Of a DNA stretch of 38,554 nt, positions 7,718 through 14,534 are shown in pieces. The notes beneath the pieces are model-generated. The model saw only the letters and a list, made by a program, of their open reading frames with translations. It did no database searches and was not told where the DNA came from. Position numbers and translations under genes: made by a program. The stretch is taken from contig CAAEUZ010000041.1 of assembly GCA_900759385.1 (NCBI GenBank), forward strand, positions 1-38,554, in the 5' to 3' direction. Position 1 is the first letter of the stretch. The number at the start of each line of letters is the position of its first letter. Source of the DNA: an uncultured Oscillospiraceae bacterium (GTDB lineage: Bacteria; Bacillota; Clostridia; Oscillospirales; Oscillospiraceae).

Positions 7718-8205
7718 TGAAGCGTACAGCTATAACGCTGCTGGCGCTTGCCATGGTGCTGGCCCTCGCTGCCTGCGGCAGCGGAGGCGATGCCGCGCAG
7801 GGCGCAGACCCCGTGGCGCTGGGCGAGAAGCTGCTCTCGCAGGCGGAGGATATGCCGGACATGACCGTCGTGAGCAGCGAGACCGCAGACGGCTCGGACC
7901 TATTCCAGTACCTGTCCGACATGGCCTATGACAAGGTGGCGGGCTATTACCTCGCCTATGCCTCCGCCGGGACGGCCGAGGAGATCGCCGTCATCAGGCT
8001 CAAGGACAGCGCCGACACGGCCGGAGCCCGCGCTTCCCTGGAGCGGCACCTGGAAAACCGCATGGGCATCTTCAGGGTGTACGACCCGGAGCAGGCTGCC
8101 ATGCTGGAAAACGCGCGCATAGCGGTGTCGGGGGACATGGCCGCCCTCTTCATATGCAAGAATTCCGATGCGCTCGACAGCGCCTTCAGGACAGGACAGT
8201 CCTGA
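7717..8205 (+). CDS. DUF4358-like lipoprotein
   Basis: A 162-residue precursor with a typical lipoprotein signal: basic start (MKRT), hydrophobic core, and lipobox LALAAC with Cys20 as the lipidated residue. The mature part, with its DPVALGEKLL opening and the YYLAYASAGTAEEIAVIRLKD block, looks like the DUF4358 family found in Clostridia; that function is unknown. GGAGGTG at 7705-7711 fixes the ATG at 7717 rather than the in-frame GTG at 7714. It overlaps the stop of the transglutaminase-like gene by one base and is followed by a strong terminator, so this is a two-gene surface-protein operon. Confidence 0.82.
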   Translation: MKRTAITLLALAMVLALAACGSGGDAAQGADPVALGEKLLSQAEDMPDMTVVSSETADGSDLFQYLSDMAYDKVAGYYLAYASAGTAEEIAVIRLKDSADTAGARASLERHLENRMGIFRVYDPEQAAMLENARIAVSGDMAALFICKNSDALDSAFRTGQS

Positions 8206-8219
8206 ACGGCGGAAGCCAA

Positions 8220-8251
8220 GCCGCCCGTTCGCCTTTTGGCGAGCGGGCGGC
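8220..8251. terminator. Bidirectional terminator between convergent genes
   Basis: A 14-bp stem (GCCGCCCGTTCGCC / GGCGAGCGGGCGGC, one G-T pair) with a TTTT loop, followed by CTCTTATTT, separates the lipoprotein gene from the convergent MocR gene, whose stop lies at 8255. Confidence 0.88.
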
Positions 8252-8254
8252 CTC

Positions 8255-9640
8255 TTATTTCAGTACCTGCTCCAGCATTTCCACGGCCTCTCCCAGGCGC
8301 TCCCCGCCGAGCCCGGCGTAGTTTATCACCAGCACGTGCTGGCCGGAGGAGCCGTCAGAGCTGTAGTCGGAGAGGAAGCCCAGCCTCAGCCCCAGGGCCG
8401 CGGCGCGCTCCCGCAGTTCGCTGTCTGGAAGCTCCGTCTCGACGCGCATGAGGAAATGCAGCCCGGCCCCGGGCTCGGAGATGTCGGCCCGGGAGGCAAA
8501 GCTGCTGCGGGAAAACGCCTCCAGCACGGCCGAGCGCCGTTCGCGGCAGGTCTTGCGCAGGCGGGCCAGGTGGCGCTCATACCAGCCGCCGGAGATGAAG
8601 CGCGCCAGCACATGCTGCTCCAGGCTGGGCACGGCGCAGGAGTAAAAGCCCAGCCGCTCGCGCCAGACGTCCAGCAGCCGTTCGGGCAGTACGAGGTAGC
8701 CAACGCGCATGCCGGGCGAGATGGTCTGCGAGAAGGTGTTCATGTAGATAACGCGCCCGCCGCGGTCTATGCTGGCCAGCGTGGGCAGGGGCCTCGGCGT
8801 GAAGCCGAGCTCGCTGTCGTAGTCGTCCTCAATGATGTATCCTCCCGTGCGCTCTGCCCAGTCCAGCAGCGCCTGGCGGCGCGGCATGGGCGTCACCAGG
8901 CCGGTGGGGTACTGGTGGGCAGGGGAGATGTGCAGCACGGCAGCCCCGCTGGCCGCCAGGGAGGCCGGATCGACGCCCTGTGCATCCAGCCTCACTGGGA
9001 GGCACTCGGCGCCGGAGCTGACGTACACCTCGCGTATTTTCGGATAGCCGGGGTCCTCCAGGGCGAAGGCCGCCCCGCGGAAGAGCTGGGCCAGCAGCAG
9101 GTAGAGGAATTCCGCACCCGCACCGACGATGATCCGTTCCGGCGGCACAGACAGGCCCTTGCTGCCGCGCAGGTAACCGCTGATAGCCGTGCGCAGCTCA
9201 TAGAGGCCCTCGTGCGGCACACCGGCCAGCATGGCGTCCGGGTTTTCGGAAAGCACCCGGCGCGTGAGTCTGGCCCACACGCCCACGGGGAAGAGCGCCG
9301 CGTCCATGCGGTTGGAGCGCAGGTCCAGCCGCCAGGGGACAGATTCAGCCGCGGGGCGGGTGGGAGCGGGCGCGTCATCGGCGGCGGGGGAGAGGGGCTG
9401 GGCGCAGACAAAATAGCCGCGGCGGGGCGCGGCTGTTACGCAGCCCTCGGCCTCCAGCTGGCTGTAGGCGGCGGCCACGGTGATTTCCGACACACCCAGG
9501 TGCTCCGCCAGCGACCGGCGGCTGGGCAGCTTCTCGCCCACGGCCAGCGCGCCGGAGAGTATGTCCCGCCGCAGGCAGAGATAGAGGTATTCGTATATCG
9601 GCGTGCGTTCGCCGCGCGCGGTGAGGTCGTAGGTCAGCAT
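8255..9640 (-). CDS. MocR/PdxR-type GntR regulator with aminotransferase-like domain, lacking the PLP lysine
   Basis: This 461-residue protein combines an N-terminal GntR winged helix (about 14-80: LPSRRSLAEHLGVSEITVAA) with a fold-type I aminotransferase domain (about 105-461). MocR proteins sense pyridoxal phosphate or an amino acid through that domain, and PdxR members control vitamin B6 genes. Most of the cofactor pocket is there: IIEDDYDSE (Asp272) and MRVGYLVLP (Arg312). But the Schiff-base lysine expected in the TFSK motif is Gln305 (NTFSQTISPG; codon CAG at 8728-8726). So it may bind PLP non-covalently, another ligand, or none. It is divergent from an ECF S-component gene 98 bases away, a typical regulator-target layout. 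Confidence 0.9.
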   Translation of the reverse strand: MLTYDLTARGERTPIYEYLYLCLRRDILSGALAVGEKLPSRRSLAEHLGVSEITVAAAYSQLEAEGCVTAAPRRGYFVCAQPLSPAADDAPAPTRPAAESVPWRLDLRSNRMDAALFPVGVWARLTRRVLSENPDAMLAGVPHEGLYELRTAISGYLRGSKGLSVPPERIIVGAGAEFLYLLLAQLFRGAAFALEDPGYPKIREVYVSSGAECLPVRLDAQGVDPASLAASGAAVLHISPAHQYPTGLVTPMPRRQALLDWAERTGGYIIEDDYDSELGFTPRPLPTLASIDRGGRVIYMNTFSQTISPGMRVGYLVLPERLLDVWRERLGFYSCAVPSLEQHVLARFISGGWYERHLARLRKTCRERRSAVLEAFSRSSFASRADISEPGAGLHFLMRVETELPDSELRERAAALGLRLGFLSDYSSDGSSGQHVLVINYAGLGGERLGEAVEMLEQVLK

Positions 9641-9653
9641 GTCGCACCTCTGG

Positions 9654-9713
9654 TATTATTAAAAAAGTCAAAAGTGAGTATTTTAATAATATCACATTTG
9701 CCGTAAAATGCAA
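9654..9713. promoter_or_regulatory. Divergent control region between MocR and the ECF S component
   Basis: An 11-bp inverted repeat, TATTATTAAAA (9654-9664) and TTTTAATAATA (9681-9691), sits in this AT-rich spacer. A possible minus-strand promoter for the regulator is TTGCAT (9713-9708), 16 bases, TATTAT (9691-9686), overlapping the right arm. The repeat is a candidate operator for the MocR protein or a second regulator. I see no riboswitch. Confidence 0.5.
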
Positions 9714-9738
9714 GCACCCACAAGAGAGGTGAACCGCA

Positions 9739-10269
9739 ATGACATCGGAAAAGAACATCAGCTATCAGACCCGCGCACTGGTCATGACGGCTCTGCTGGC
9801 GGCGCTGAGCTGCGTGGCCACGCTGGTTATACGCATACCCTCGCCGACGGGAGGATACATGAACCTGGGCGACACGGTGGTGCTGCTCGGCGCCTACCTG
9901 CTCGGCGGGGCCTACGGCGCGGCGGCGGGCGCCATCGGCCCTGCCCTGGCCGACCTGGTGAGCGGCTACATCGTCTACGTACCGGCGACGCTGGTGATAA
10001 AGGCGGTAATGGCGCTCATTGCGGCGGGGATATACCACGCCTGCGGCAGGCGAACCTGGTCTTTGGTACTGGCCAGCCTCTGCGCCGAGCTCTGGATGGT
10101 TATCGGCTACTGGCTCTACGACGGCATACTGATGGGTTCCCTGGCCGGCTCCCTGGCGGGCGTGCCCTCCAACCTGGTGCAGAGCGCGCTGGGCATCGTG
10201 GCCAGTACTGCCCTGGCGTTGGCGCTGCGCACAGTGAGGCCCGTGCGCGACTGGTTCCCCAAGCTCTGA
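9739..10269 (+). CDS. ECF transporter S component (substrate-binding membrane subunit)
   Basis: A 176-residue protein with five to six hydrophobic helices and the signature of ECF-type vitamin carriers: GYMNLGDTVVLLGAYLLGG, then ALADLVSGYIVYVPATLVIK. S components bind the vitamin and work with shared EcfA/A'/T energising subunits, which are not encoded here, so this would be a group II carrier. The divergent MocR regulator suggests a B6-related substrate (PdxU-like), because PdxR regulators often control such carriers; that is context only. The ATG at 9739 follows AGAGGTG. A strong terminator follows directly. Confidence 0.85.
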   Translation: MTSEKNISYQTRALVMTALLAALSCVATLVIRIPSPTGGYMNLGDTVVLLGAYLLGGAYGAAAGAIGPALADLVSGYIVYVPATLVIKAVMALIAAGIYHACGRRTWSLVLASLCAELWMVIGYWLYDGILMGSLAGSLAGVPSNLVQSALGIVASTALALALRTVRPVRDWFPKL

Positions 10270-10277
10270 CATGACAG

Positions 10278-10303
10278 ATCCCCCGGAGGCAGCTCCGGGG
10301 GAT
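10278..10303. terminator. Terminator after the ECF S component
   Basis: Perfect 10-bp stem ATCCCCCGGA / TCCGGGGGAT with a 6-base loop and TTGCTTT after it. It also lies just past the stop of the convergent minus-strand gene (10320). Confidence 0.88.
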
Positions 10304-10319
10304 TTGCTTTATATCGGGA

Positions 10320-11279
10320 TTACTGCTGTCCGGCCATGGCGATGAGGTCAAGACCGGCGAAGTCTATGCTGTCGGCAAAGGCCTCCAGGTCAGCGCGAGT
10401 AACGGCCGTGTGGGTGACGGGGTCAGCCTCGCTGTCCGCGCCCTCGAATCCGGCGCGGACGGTTATGAGCACGTAGCAGTTATCCAGCCCGGCATAGAGC
10501 AGCGATTTTTCGGGGCCGATGCCGAGCAGCAGCTGCGTGCCGTCGGCGCTGCTGTACTCCCACTCCTCGAACTCATCCAGATAGGCGTAAGCCGTACTGG
10601 TGGACATGGTGCCCTTTACGGCGGTGCTGAGCTCATAGTCGGCCACGCCTCCGCCGGGCAGCGTAAAGCCGCCATAGTAATAGATGGAGCCGAGGTCGGT
10701 ATAGCTGCCGTAGTGCACGGTAGCGCGCGGGTCGTCGGCGGGCAGCAGGCCGGGGCTATCGAAGGCGTCGAGGATTTCATCCAGCGAGCGCACCTCAACC
10801 GTCCTGGATGCGGGCCGGAGGCCGTATTTTTCGGCCAGCTCGTAATACTTCCGGTCTATGAGCTCCTGATCGGCCAGGATCTGCTCAAGTTCCTCCTGAG
10901 TGATGGAGCCGGTGGGCTGCGCGGCCTTTATGCCGGCCTCAAAGTCCTCGAGCTCCTGATAGGCACGGTAAGCCGCGGAGCCCTCTGGAAGGACGCTTAT
11001 GATGTCGCGGCCCTGATGGGCCCCGCCGGTCTCCTGTGAGTGCGACATGTCGCGGAAACCGTGGCTCACGGCCAGGCCGGCCACGGTCAGAAGGGCGGCA
11101 ACGGCGGCGGCTATCAGCAGCACGCGGCCAGGCTTGCGGATACGTCTCTTTGTATTCATATTCTCCTCCTTGAGTTTTCGCATGACCGCCTCGCATATCG
11201 GGGCGGGGTCGGCCGCGGCCGGGTTGGGAAGCTCGGCTATCCCGGCGGCGGGGAGGAGGTCGGATATTCTGATGTCCAT
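10320..11279 (-). CDS. Putative membrane anti-sigma factor
   Basis: A 319-residue protein with a short cytoplasmic N-terminus (about 1-50, ending in a charged MRKLKEEN helix), one transmembrane helix (about 53-70) and a large extracytoplasmic domain (about 75-319). The outer domain resembles no family I can name. The build and the position, with ATG directly abutting the stop of an ECF sigma gene (TAAATG), are those of a sigma/anti-sigma pair: the N-terminus would hold the sigma factor until an outside signal is sensed. An internal ATG at 11159 follows a perfect AAGGAGGAGAAT. That stretch encodes Lys-Glu-Glu-Asn, so it may be coincidence or allow a shorter product lacking the sigma-binding part. 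Confidence 0.75.
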   Translation of the reverse strand: MDIRISDLLPAAGIAELPNPAAADPAPICEAVMRKLKEENMNTKRRIRKPGRVLLIAAAVAALLTVAGLAVSHGFRDMSHSQETGGAHQGRDIISVLPEGSAAYRAYQELEDFEAGIKAAQPTGSITQEELEQILADQELIDRKYYELAEKYGLRPASRTVEVRSLDEILDAFDSPGLLPADDPRATVHYGSYTDLGSIYYYGGFTLPGGGVADYELSTAVKGTMSTSTAYAYLDEFEEWEYSSADGTQLLLGIGPEKSLLYAGLDNCYVLITVRAGFEGADSEADPVTHTAVTRADLEAFADSIDFAGLDLIAMAGQQ

Positions 11280-11816
11280 TTAATCGTCTCCTTCTGCCAG
11301 CTCTTTCCTGAGCCGCTCGCGCCCGCGGCGGAGGCGGGTCTTTACGGTGTTGGCGTTCATATCCAGCGCAAGCGCGATGTCCGCCACGCCCTGGCAATAG
11401 TAATAGTGGCGCAGGAATATCTCCCTGTCCGGCTCCGGCATGAGCTCCACCGCGCGCCGTGTGCGCTCTGCCAGCTCGCGCTCGGTGAGCGCCTCGTCCG
11501 GGCCAGGCCCGGGGATGCTCAGTACGTCCTCCTCAAGCGGAAGCTCCTCGCGCAGGGAGCGCAGGGCGTCGCGGGCCTTGTTCCGCGCGATGCCGCCCAG
11601 GTAGGCGCGCACGCCGCCGGGCTTGATGCGCGGCGCGTTTTTCCACAGCGCCAGGAACACGTCGGCTGCCGCCTCTTCGGCGTCCGCTGCCGTCAGGCGC
11701 GGGAGCAGCATGTTGTTTATTATGGTTGCGACGTAGGCCGTGTAGCGGTCTATGAACCACATCAGGGCGGCCTCGTCGCCGGCACACAGCGCCTGCAGCG
11801 CCGAGTTCTCGTCCAT
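11280..11816 (-). CDS. ECF (RpoE-type) RNA polymerase sigma factor
   Basis: About 178 residues with sigma region 2 (about 15-85: DAEEAAADVFLALWKN, then GGVRAYLGGIARNKARDALR) and region 4 (about 118-172: LPEPDREIF-like MPEPDREIFLRHYYYCQG and the helix-turn-helix ALDMNANTVKTRLRRGRERL). Regions 1 and 3 are absent, as usual for ECF factors. The ATG at 11816 has AGAGG at a workable distance; in-frame starts at 11825 and 11828 lie too close to that site. It is translated together with the putative anti-sigma that follows. A candidate self-recognised promoter lies at 11856-11884. Confidence 0.92.
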   Translation of the reverse strand: MDENSALQALCAGDEAALMWFIDRYTAYVATIINNMLLPRLTAADAEEAAADVFLALWKNAPRIKPGGVRAYLGGIARNKARDALRSLREELPLEEDVLSIPGPGPDEALTERELAERTRRAVELMPEPDREIFLRHYYYCQGVADIALALDMNANTVKTRLRRGRERLRKELAEGDD

Positions 11817-11855
11817 TTCCTGCATCACCTCTTTCCAGCGGCCGCTTCACCTATA

Positions 11856-11884
11856 AAGTCGCAGAAATGCCGCCCAAGGTTTCA
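11856..11884 (-). promoter_or_regulatory. Candidate ECF-type autoregulatory promoter
   Basis: On the minus strand TGAAACCTT (11884-11876) is followed by CGACTT (11861-11856); AAC to CGAC is spaced by 17 bases. This resembles the AAC-N16/17-CGTC layout of many ECF promoters, about 40 bases before the sigma start codon. There is no good sigma-A promoter at this spacing. Confidence 0.45.
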
Positions 11885-11932
11885 TGTACCGGTCAAGAAG
11901 GCGAGCAAATTTGCAAAGGCGGGTGTGAAAAA

Positions 11933-11957
11933 TCCCCGGATGACAGCCATCCGGGGA
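11933..11957 (-). terminator. Terminator of the flavoenzyme/MFS operon
   Basis: Nine-bp stem TCCCCGGAT / ATCCGGGGA; on the minus strand it is followed by a T-run (GGGGATTTTTC). It lies 38 bases past the stop of the MFS gene at 11995. Confidence 0.85.
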
Positions 11958-11994
11958 CTTGCTTGTTAAATTCAGATTCAGGCTTATGCGCGGC

Positions 11995-13215
11995 TTACTG
12001 CTTTGTTCCGGCGCGCTTGCAGCACCAGGCCGTGATAAAGGCCATTATGACGAGCGCGACAGGGGTGTAGAGCAGGGCCTGCACGGCTGTGCCGCCTGTG
12101 GACTCGATGACCGCTATGAACGGCGTGGTCAGGAAGGCGCCGATGTTCACGCCGGACTCGGTGATGCCGGTGGCCAGGAAGGCGTCGGAGTCGTCCACCT
12201 GGTTGTTGTAGACGTTGATGCAGCCGGGGATGATGCCGGTGGAGGTGATGCCGCTGATCACCAGCCAGAAGCAGACCATGGCAAAGCTCTGGGCAAAGTA
12301 GAGGCCGATCAGGCTGGCGGCAACGCCTATCAGGAAGGCGGCCAGCGTCCAGTGCCTGAGTACCTTTTCCGCCGCGCCGAACACCACGCCGCCGATTATT
12401 GTCGCAATCGAGTAGAACACCATCGCGTCGCCGGCGGTGGCGGCGGTGCCGAGGCCGCAGTCGATGATTATCGGGGATATCACCAGGAACAGCGGGTAGT
12501 AGCACAGCATGTAGAGAGCCACAATGACGGTGAAAATCCACACGTTTTTGGGCAGGTGCCTTATGCTGTTCCACACGGAGCCCTTCTGTGCGAGTACGCT
12601 GTTGCTGCCGCCGAGCGCGGAGTAGTCGCTCTTGTCGATGGGGAAGCGGGGGCAGAGGAACACAGCGACGAGGAAGGGGATGAAGCTCCAGGCGTAGATA
12701 AAGAAGGCGTAGTTCCACTGTATTTCCACCAGCCTTCCGACTACTACCTGGGCGACCATGTTCATGCTGTACTGGGCAGCTACGGCCCAGCCCATGGCGT
12801 GGACACGCAGCTTCTCGTTTTCCACCAGCTTGAAGCTCATGGAGATGCCTATGCCCTGCATGAGGCCGTAGCCTATGCCGAAGGCAAAGCGGCCCAGGAA
12901 CATGATCGTTATGCTGTGCTCGCCCAGCAGGGCCGGCATGACGCCGCCCACGGCGTGGAGGCCGATGCCGATAATTATCATCGCTCGCAGGGAGATCCTG
13001 CGGTTAACCAGCAGCCCCGCGACCAGGGTGAAGACCACTGCGCAGAGATTCGGTATGTTGTTGACCAGGGTAATAACTGAGTACGGCACCTCGGGGAAGG
13101 TGCCCGCTATATCCGCCAGGGCGGAGGAGCACCATTCGGCCCCGCCTGCGGCGGAGTTTGCAAACAGCAGGACGATAATCCCAATCCATGTACGCCTCTT
13201 TGCGGCCTTATCCAT
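11995..13215 (-). CDS. MFS transporter (first copy)
   Basis: About 406 residues with twelve predicted membrane helices and a central cytoplasmic loop (about 190-215). The family's Asp/Arg-type loop between helices 2 and 3 is present (VAGLLVNRRISLRAMIIIG), as is a conserved helix-4 GFGIGYGLMQG-like stretch. It exports or imports a small organic solute by proton-coupled transport; the direction and substrate are not visible. ATG 13215 with GAGGTG upstream is preferred over the in-frame GTG at 13221. It is the last gene of an operon with two old-yellow-enzyme reductases and another MFS gene, so uptake of the unsaturated substrate, or exchange for the reduced product, is likely. Confidence 0.88.
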   Translation of the reverse strand: MDKAAKRRTWIGIIVLLFANSAAGGAEWCSSALADIAGTFPEVPYSVITLVNNIPNLCAVVFTLVAGLLVNRRISLRAMIIIGIGLHAVGGVMPALLGEHSITIMFLGRFAFGIGYGLMQGIGISMSFKLVENEKLRVHAMGWAVAAQYSMNMVAQVVVGRLVEIQWNYAFFIYAWSFIPFLVAVFLCPRFPIDKSDYSALGGSNSVLAQKGSVWNSIRHLPKNVWIFTVIVALYMLCYYPLFLVISPIIIDCGLGTAATAGDAMVFYSIATIIGGVVFGAAEKVLRHWTLAAFLIGVAASLIGLYFAQSFAMVCFWLVISGITSTGIIPGCINVYNNQVDDSDAFLATGITESGVNIGAFLTTPFIAVIESTGGTAVQALLYTPVALVIMAFITAWCCKRAGTKQ

Positions 13216-13261
13216 ATTCACACCTCACACTCTTATCGTCAGATTCTTGACATTTTATGGC

Positions 13262-13298
13262 CTCATATATGGCCTGCTGTGTGCAGGCCATATATGAG
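13262..13298. repeat. Perfect 16-bp intercistronic hairpin
   Basis: CTCATATATGGCCTGC and GCAGGCCATATATGAG flank a TGTGT loop between the two MFS genes. No T-run follows in either direction, so it is more likely an RNA-stability or processing hairpin than a terminator. Confidence 0.7.
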
Positions 13299-13306
13299 CT
13301 GTAAGT

Positions 13307-14488
13307 TTATTTCGCGCCGGCGCGGTTGGCGACGGTGACCACGACGGCCACAAGTACGCTCAGTACGGCGCAGCTGATGGCGGCGAAGAGGAAGCGGAAG
13401 TCGCTCGCACTGCTGAACAGGGAGGCCGCGGAGGTGTAGATTATGGCGGAGAGGACGGTGCCGACCTGTCCGGCCATGTGGGCCACGGCGCACCCGGCGG
13501 TGGCGGCCTCAACCGTGTTGCAGTTGGTGCAGCCGAGCAGGGCGGTGGGCATGGCGAAGCCCATGGACAGTCCGGTGACCAGAGCGCCGGCAAATACGAC
13601 GGTCAGGGACTGGGCGAAGTAGACTATGAGGAAACCGGCCGTGAGCAGCAAGAAGGCTATGCAGAAGGTATAGTCGTGCAGCCTGCGCTCGGTGGGGCTG
13701 AAGAGCGGGCCGGCCAGCATGCCGCCCACGAGGAAGATGCTCATGGCGGTACCGGTCATGGCGGAGGAGCCTAGCCCGCGGTCGGAGATGACAAAGGACA
13801 CATTGGAGCCGAACACGGTGTAGGAGGTTATGAACAGGAAGATTATGACGCCGTACATCCAGGTCTTTTTGGACACGTTCAGGTATCCGCCGCCCTGCTT
13901 TGTGCCCTTGGCGGCGGGCTTGTCGTTGGGCAGGTAGATGCAGCCGAGGATGAGCGGGATGAGGCCAAACAGGTAGGCCAGATAGGTGTAGTGCCAGTCA
14001 ATGGAGGCGAGGAAGCCGCCGACGAAGGTCAGGTAGATGCCGCCGCCGTTGGTGAAGGTGTTCTGGATGCCCATGATGGCGCCGCGCTGCTGTTCGTTGT
14101 AGTTCTCGGCGATGATGCCGTTGGAGGTGGGCATGAGGAAGCCGAAGCCGAGGCCAAGGACTATCTGCCAGGCGAAGAGCAGCACTATGCTGCCGTGGAA
14201 GAAGAAGCCAAGCACCGCGATGGCGGCGTAGCAGGCGACACCGAACTGGCAGAGCACTTTCTTGCTGAAGCGGGTGGCCAGCAGCGTGGAGATAACGCAG
14301 CCGATGAGCATGGCAAAGCCGGGGAAGTTGGACATGGTCTGGATGACGGTGGCCGGCACGTCCGGGAAGGACTCCTGGATGGCGGCCAGCGCGGGCTGTA
14401 GGCCCATGCCGCCCATCTCCAGGGCCGAGATGAACAGGATGGCCAGGGTCATCATGGTTCTGTTCTTCACTTTACCTGTGTTTTCCAT
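13307..14488 (-). CDS. MFS transporter (second copy)
   Basis: A 393-residue, twelve-helix MFS protein with the loop motif LLATRFSKKVLCQFG after helix 2 and a GLGFGFLMPTSNG stretch in helix 4. It is clearly a different subgroup from the first copy at 11995, not a tandem duplicate, so the pair could handle substrate and product separately. AGAGGT lies seven bases before the ATG. An 8-bp hairpin (14512-14530) sits in the short gap after the flavoenzyme gene upstream. Confidence 0.88.
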   Translation of the reverse strand: MENTGKVKNRTMMTLAILFISALEMGGMGLQPALAAIQESFPDVPATVIQTMSNFPGFAMLIGCVISTLLATRFSKKVLCQFGVACYAAIAVLGFFFHGSIVLLFAWQIVLGLGFGFLMPTSNGIIAENYNEQQRGAIMGIQNTFTNGGGIYLTFVGGFLASIDWHYTYLAYLFGLIPLILGCIYLPNDKPAAKGTKQGGGYLNVSKKTWMYGVIIFLFITSYTVFGSNVSFVISDRGLGSSAMTGTAMSIFLVGGMLAGPLFSPTERRLHDYTFCIAFLLLTAGFLIVYFAQSLTVVFAGALVTGLSMGFAMPTALLGCTNCNTVEAATAGCAVAHMAGQVGTVLSAIIYTSAASLFSSASDFRFLFAAISCAVLSVLVAVVVTVANRAGAK

Positions 14489-14511
14489 AAAGCATACCTC
14501 TCTTTATATCT

Positions 14512-14530
14512 GCGCATGGCGGCCATGCGC
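14512..14530. repeat. Small hairpin between reductase and MFS genes
   Basis: GCGCATGG / CCATGCGC around CGG, in the 46-base gap between the genes ending at 14535 and starting at 14488. There is no T-run, so readthrough is expected. Confidence 0.5.
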
Positions 14531-14534
14531 TTGG

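Noticed and set aside
9641..9738. Vitamin riboswitch before the ECF S-component gene
   Set aside because: The spacer is under 100 bases, AT-rich, and shows only a simple inverted repeat, too small for a known riboswitch.
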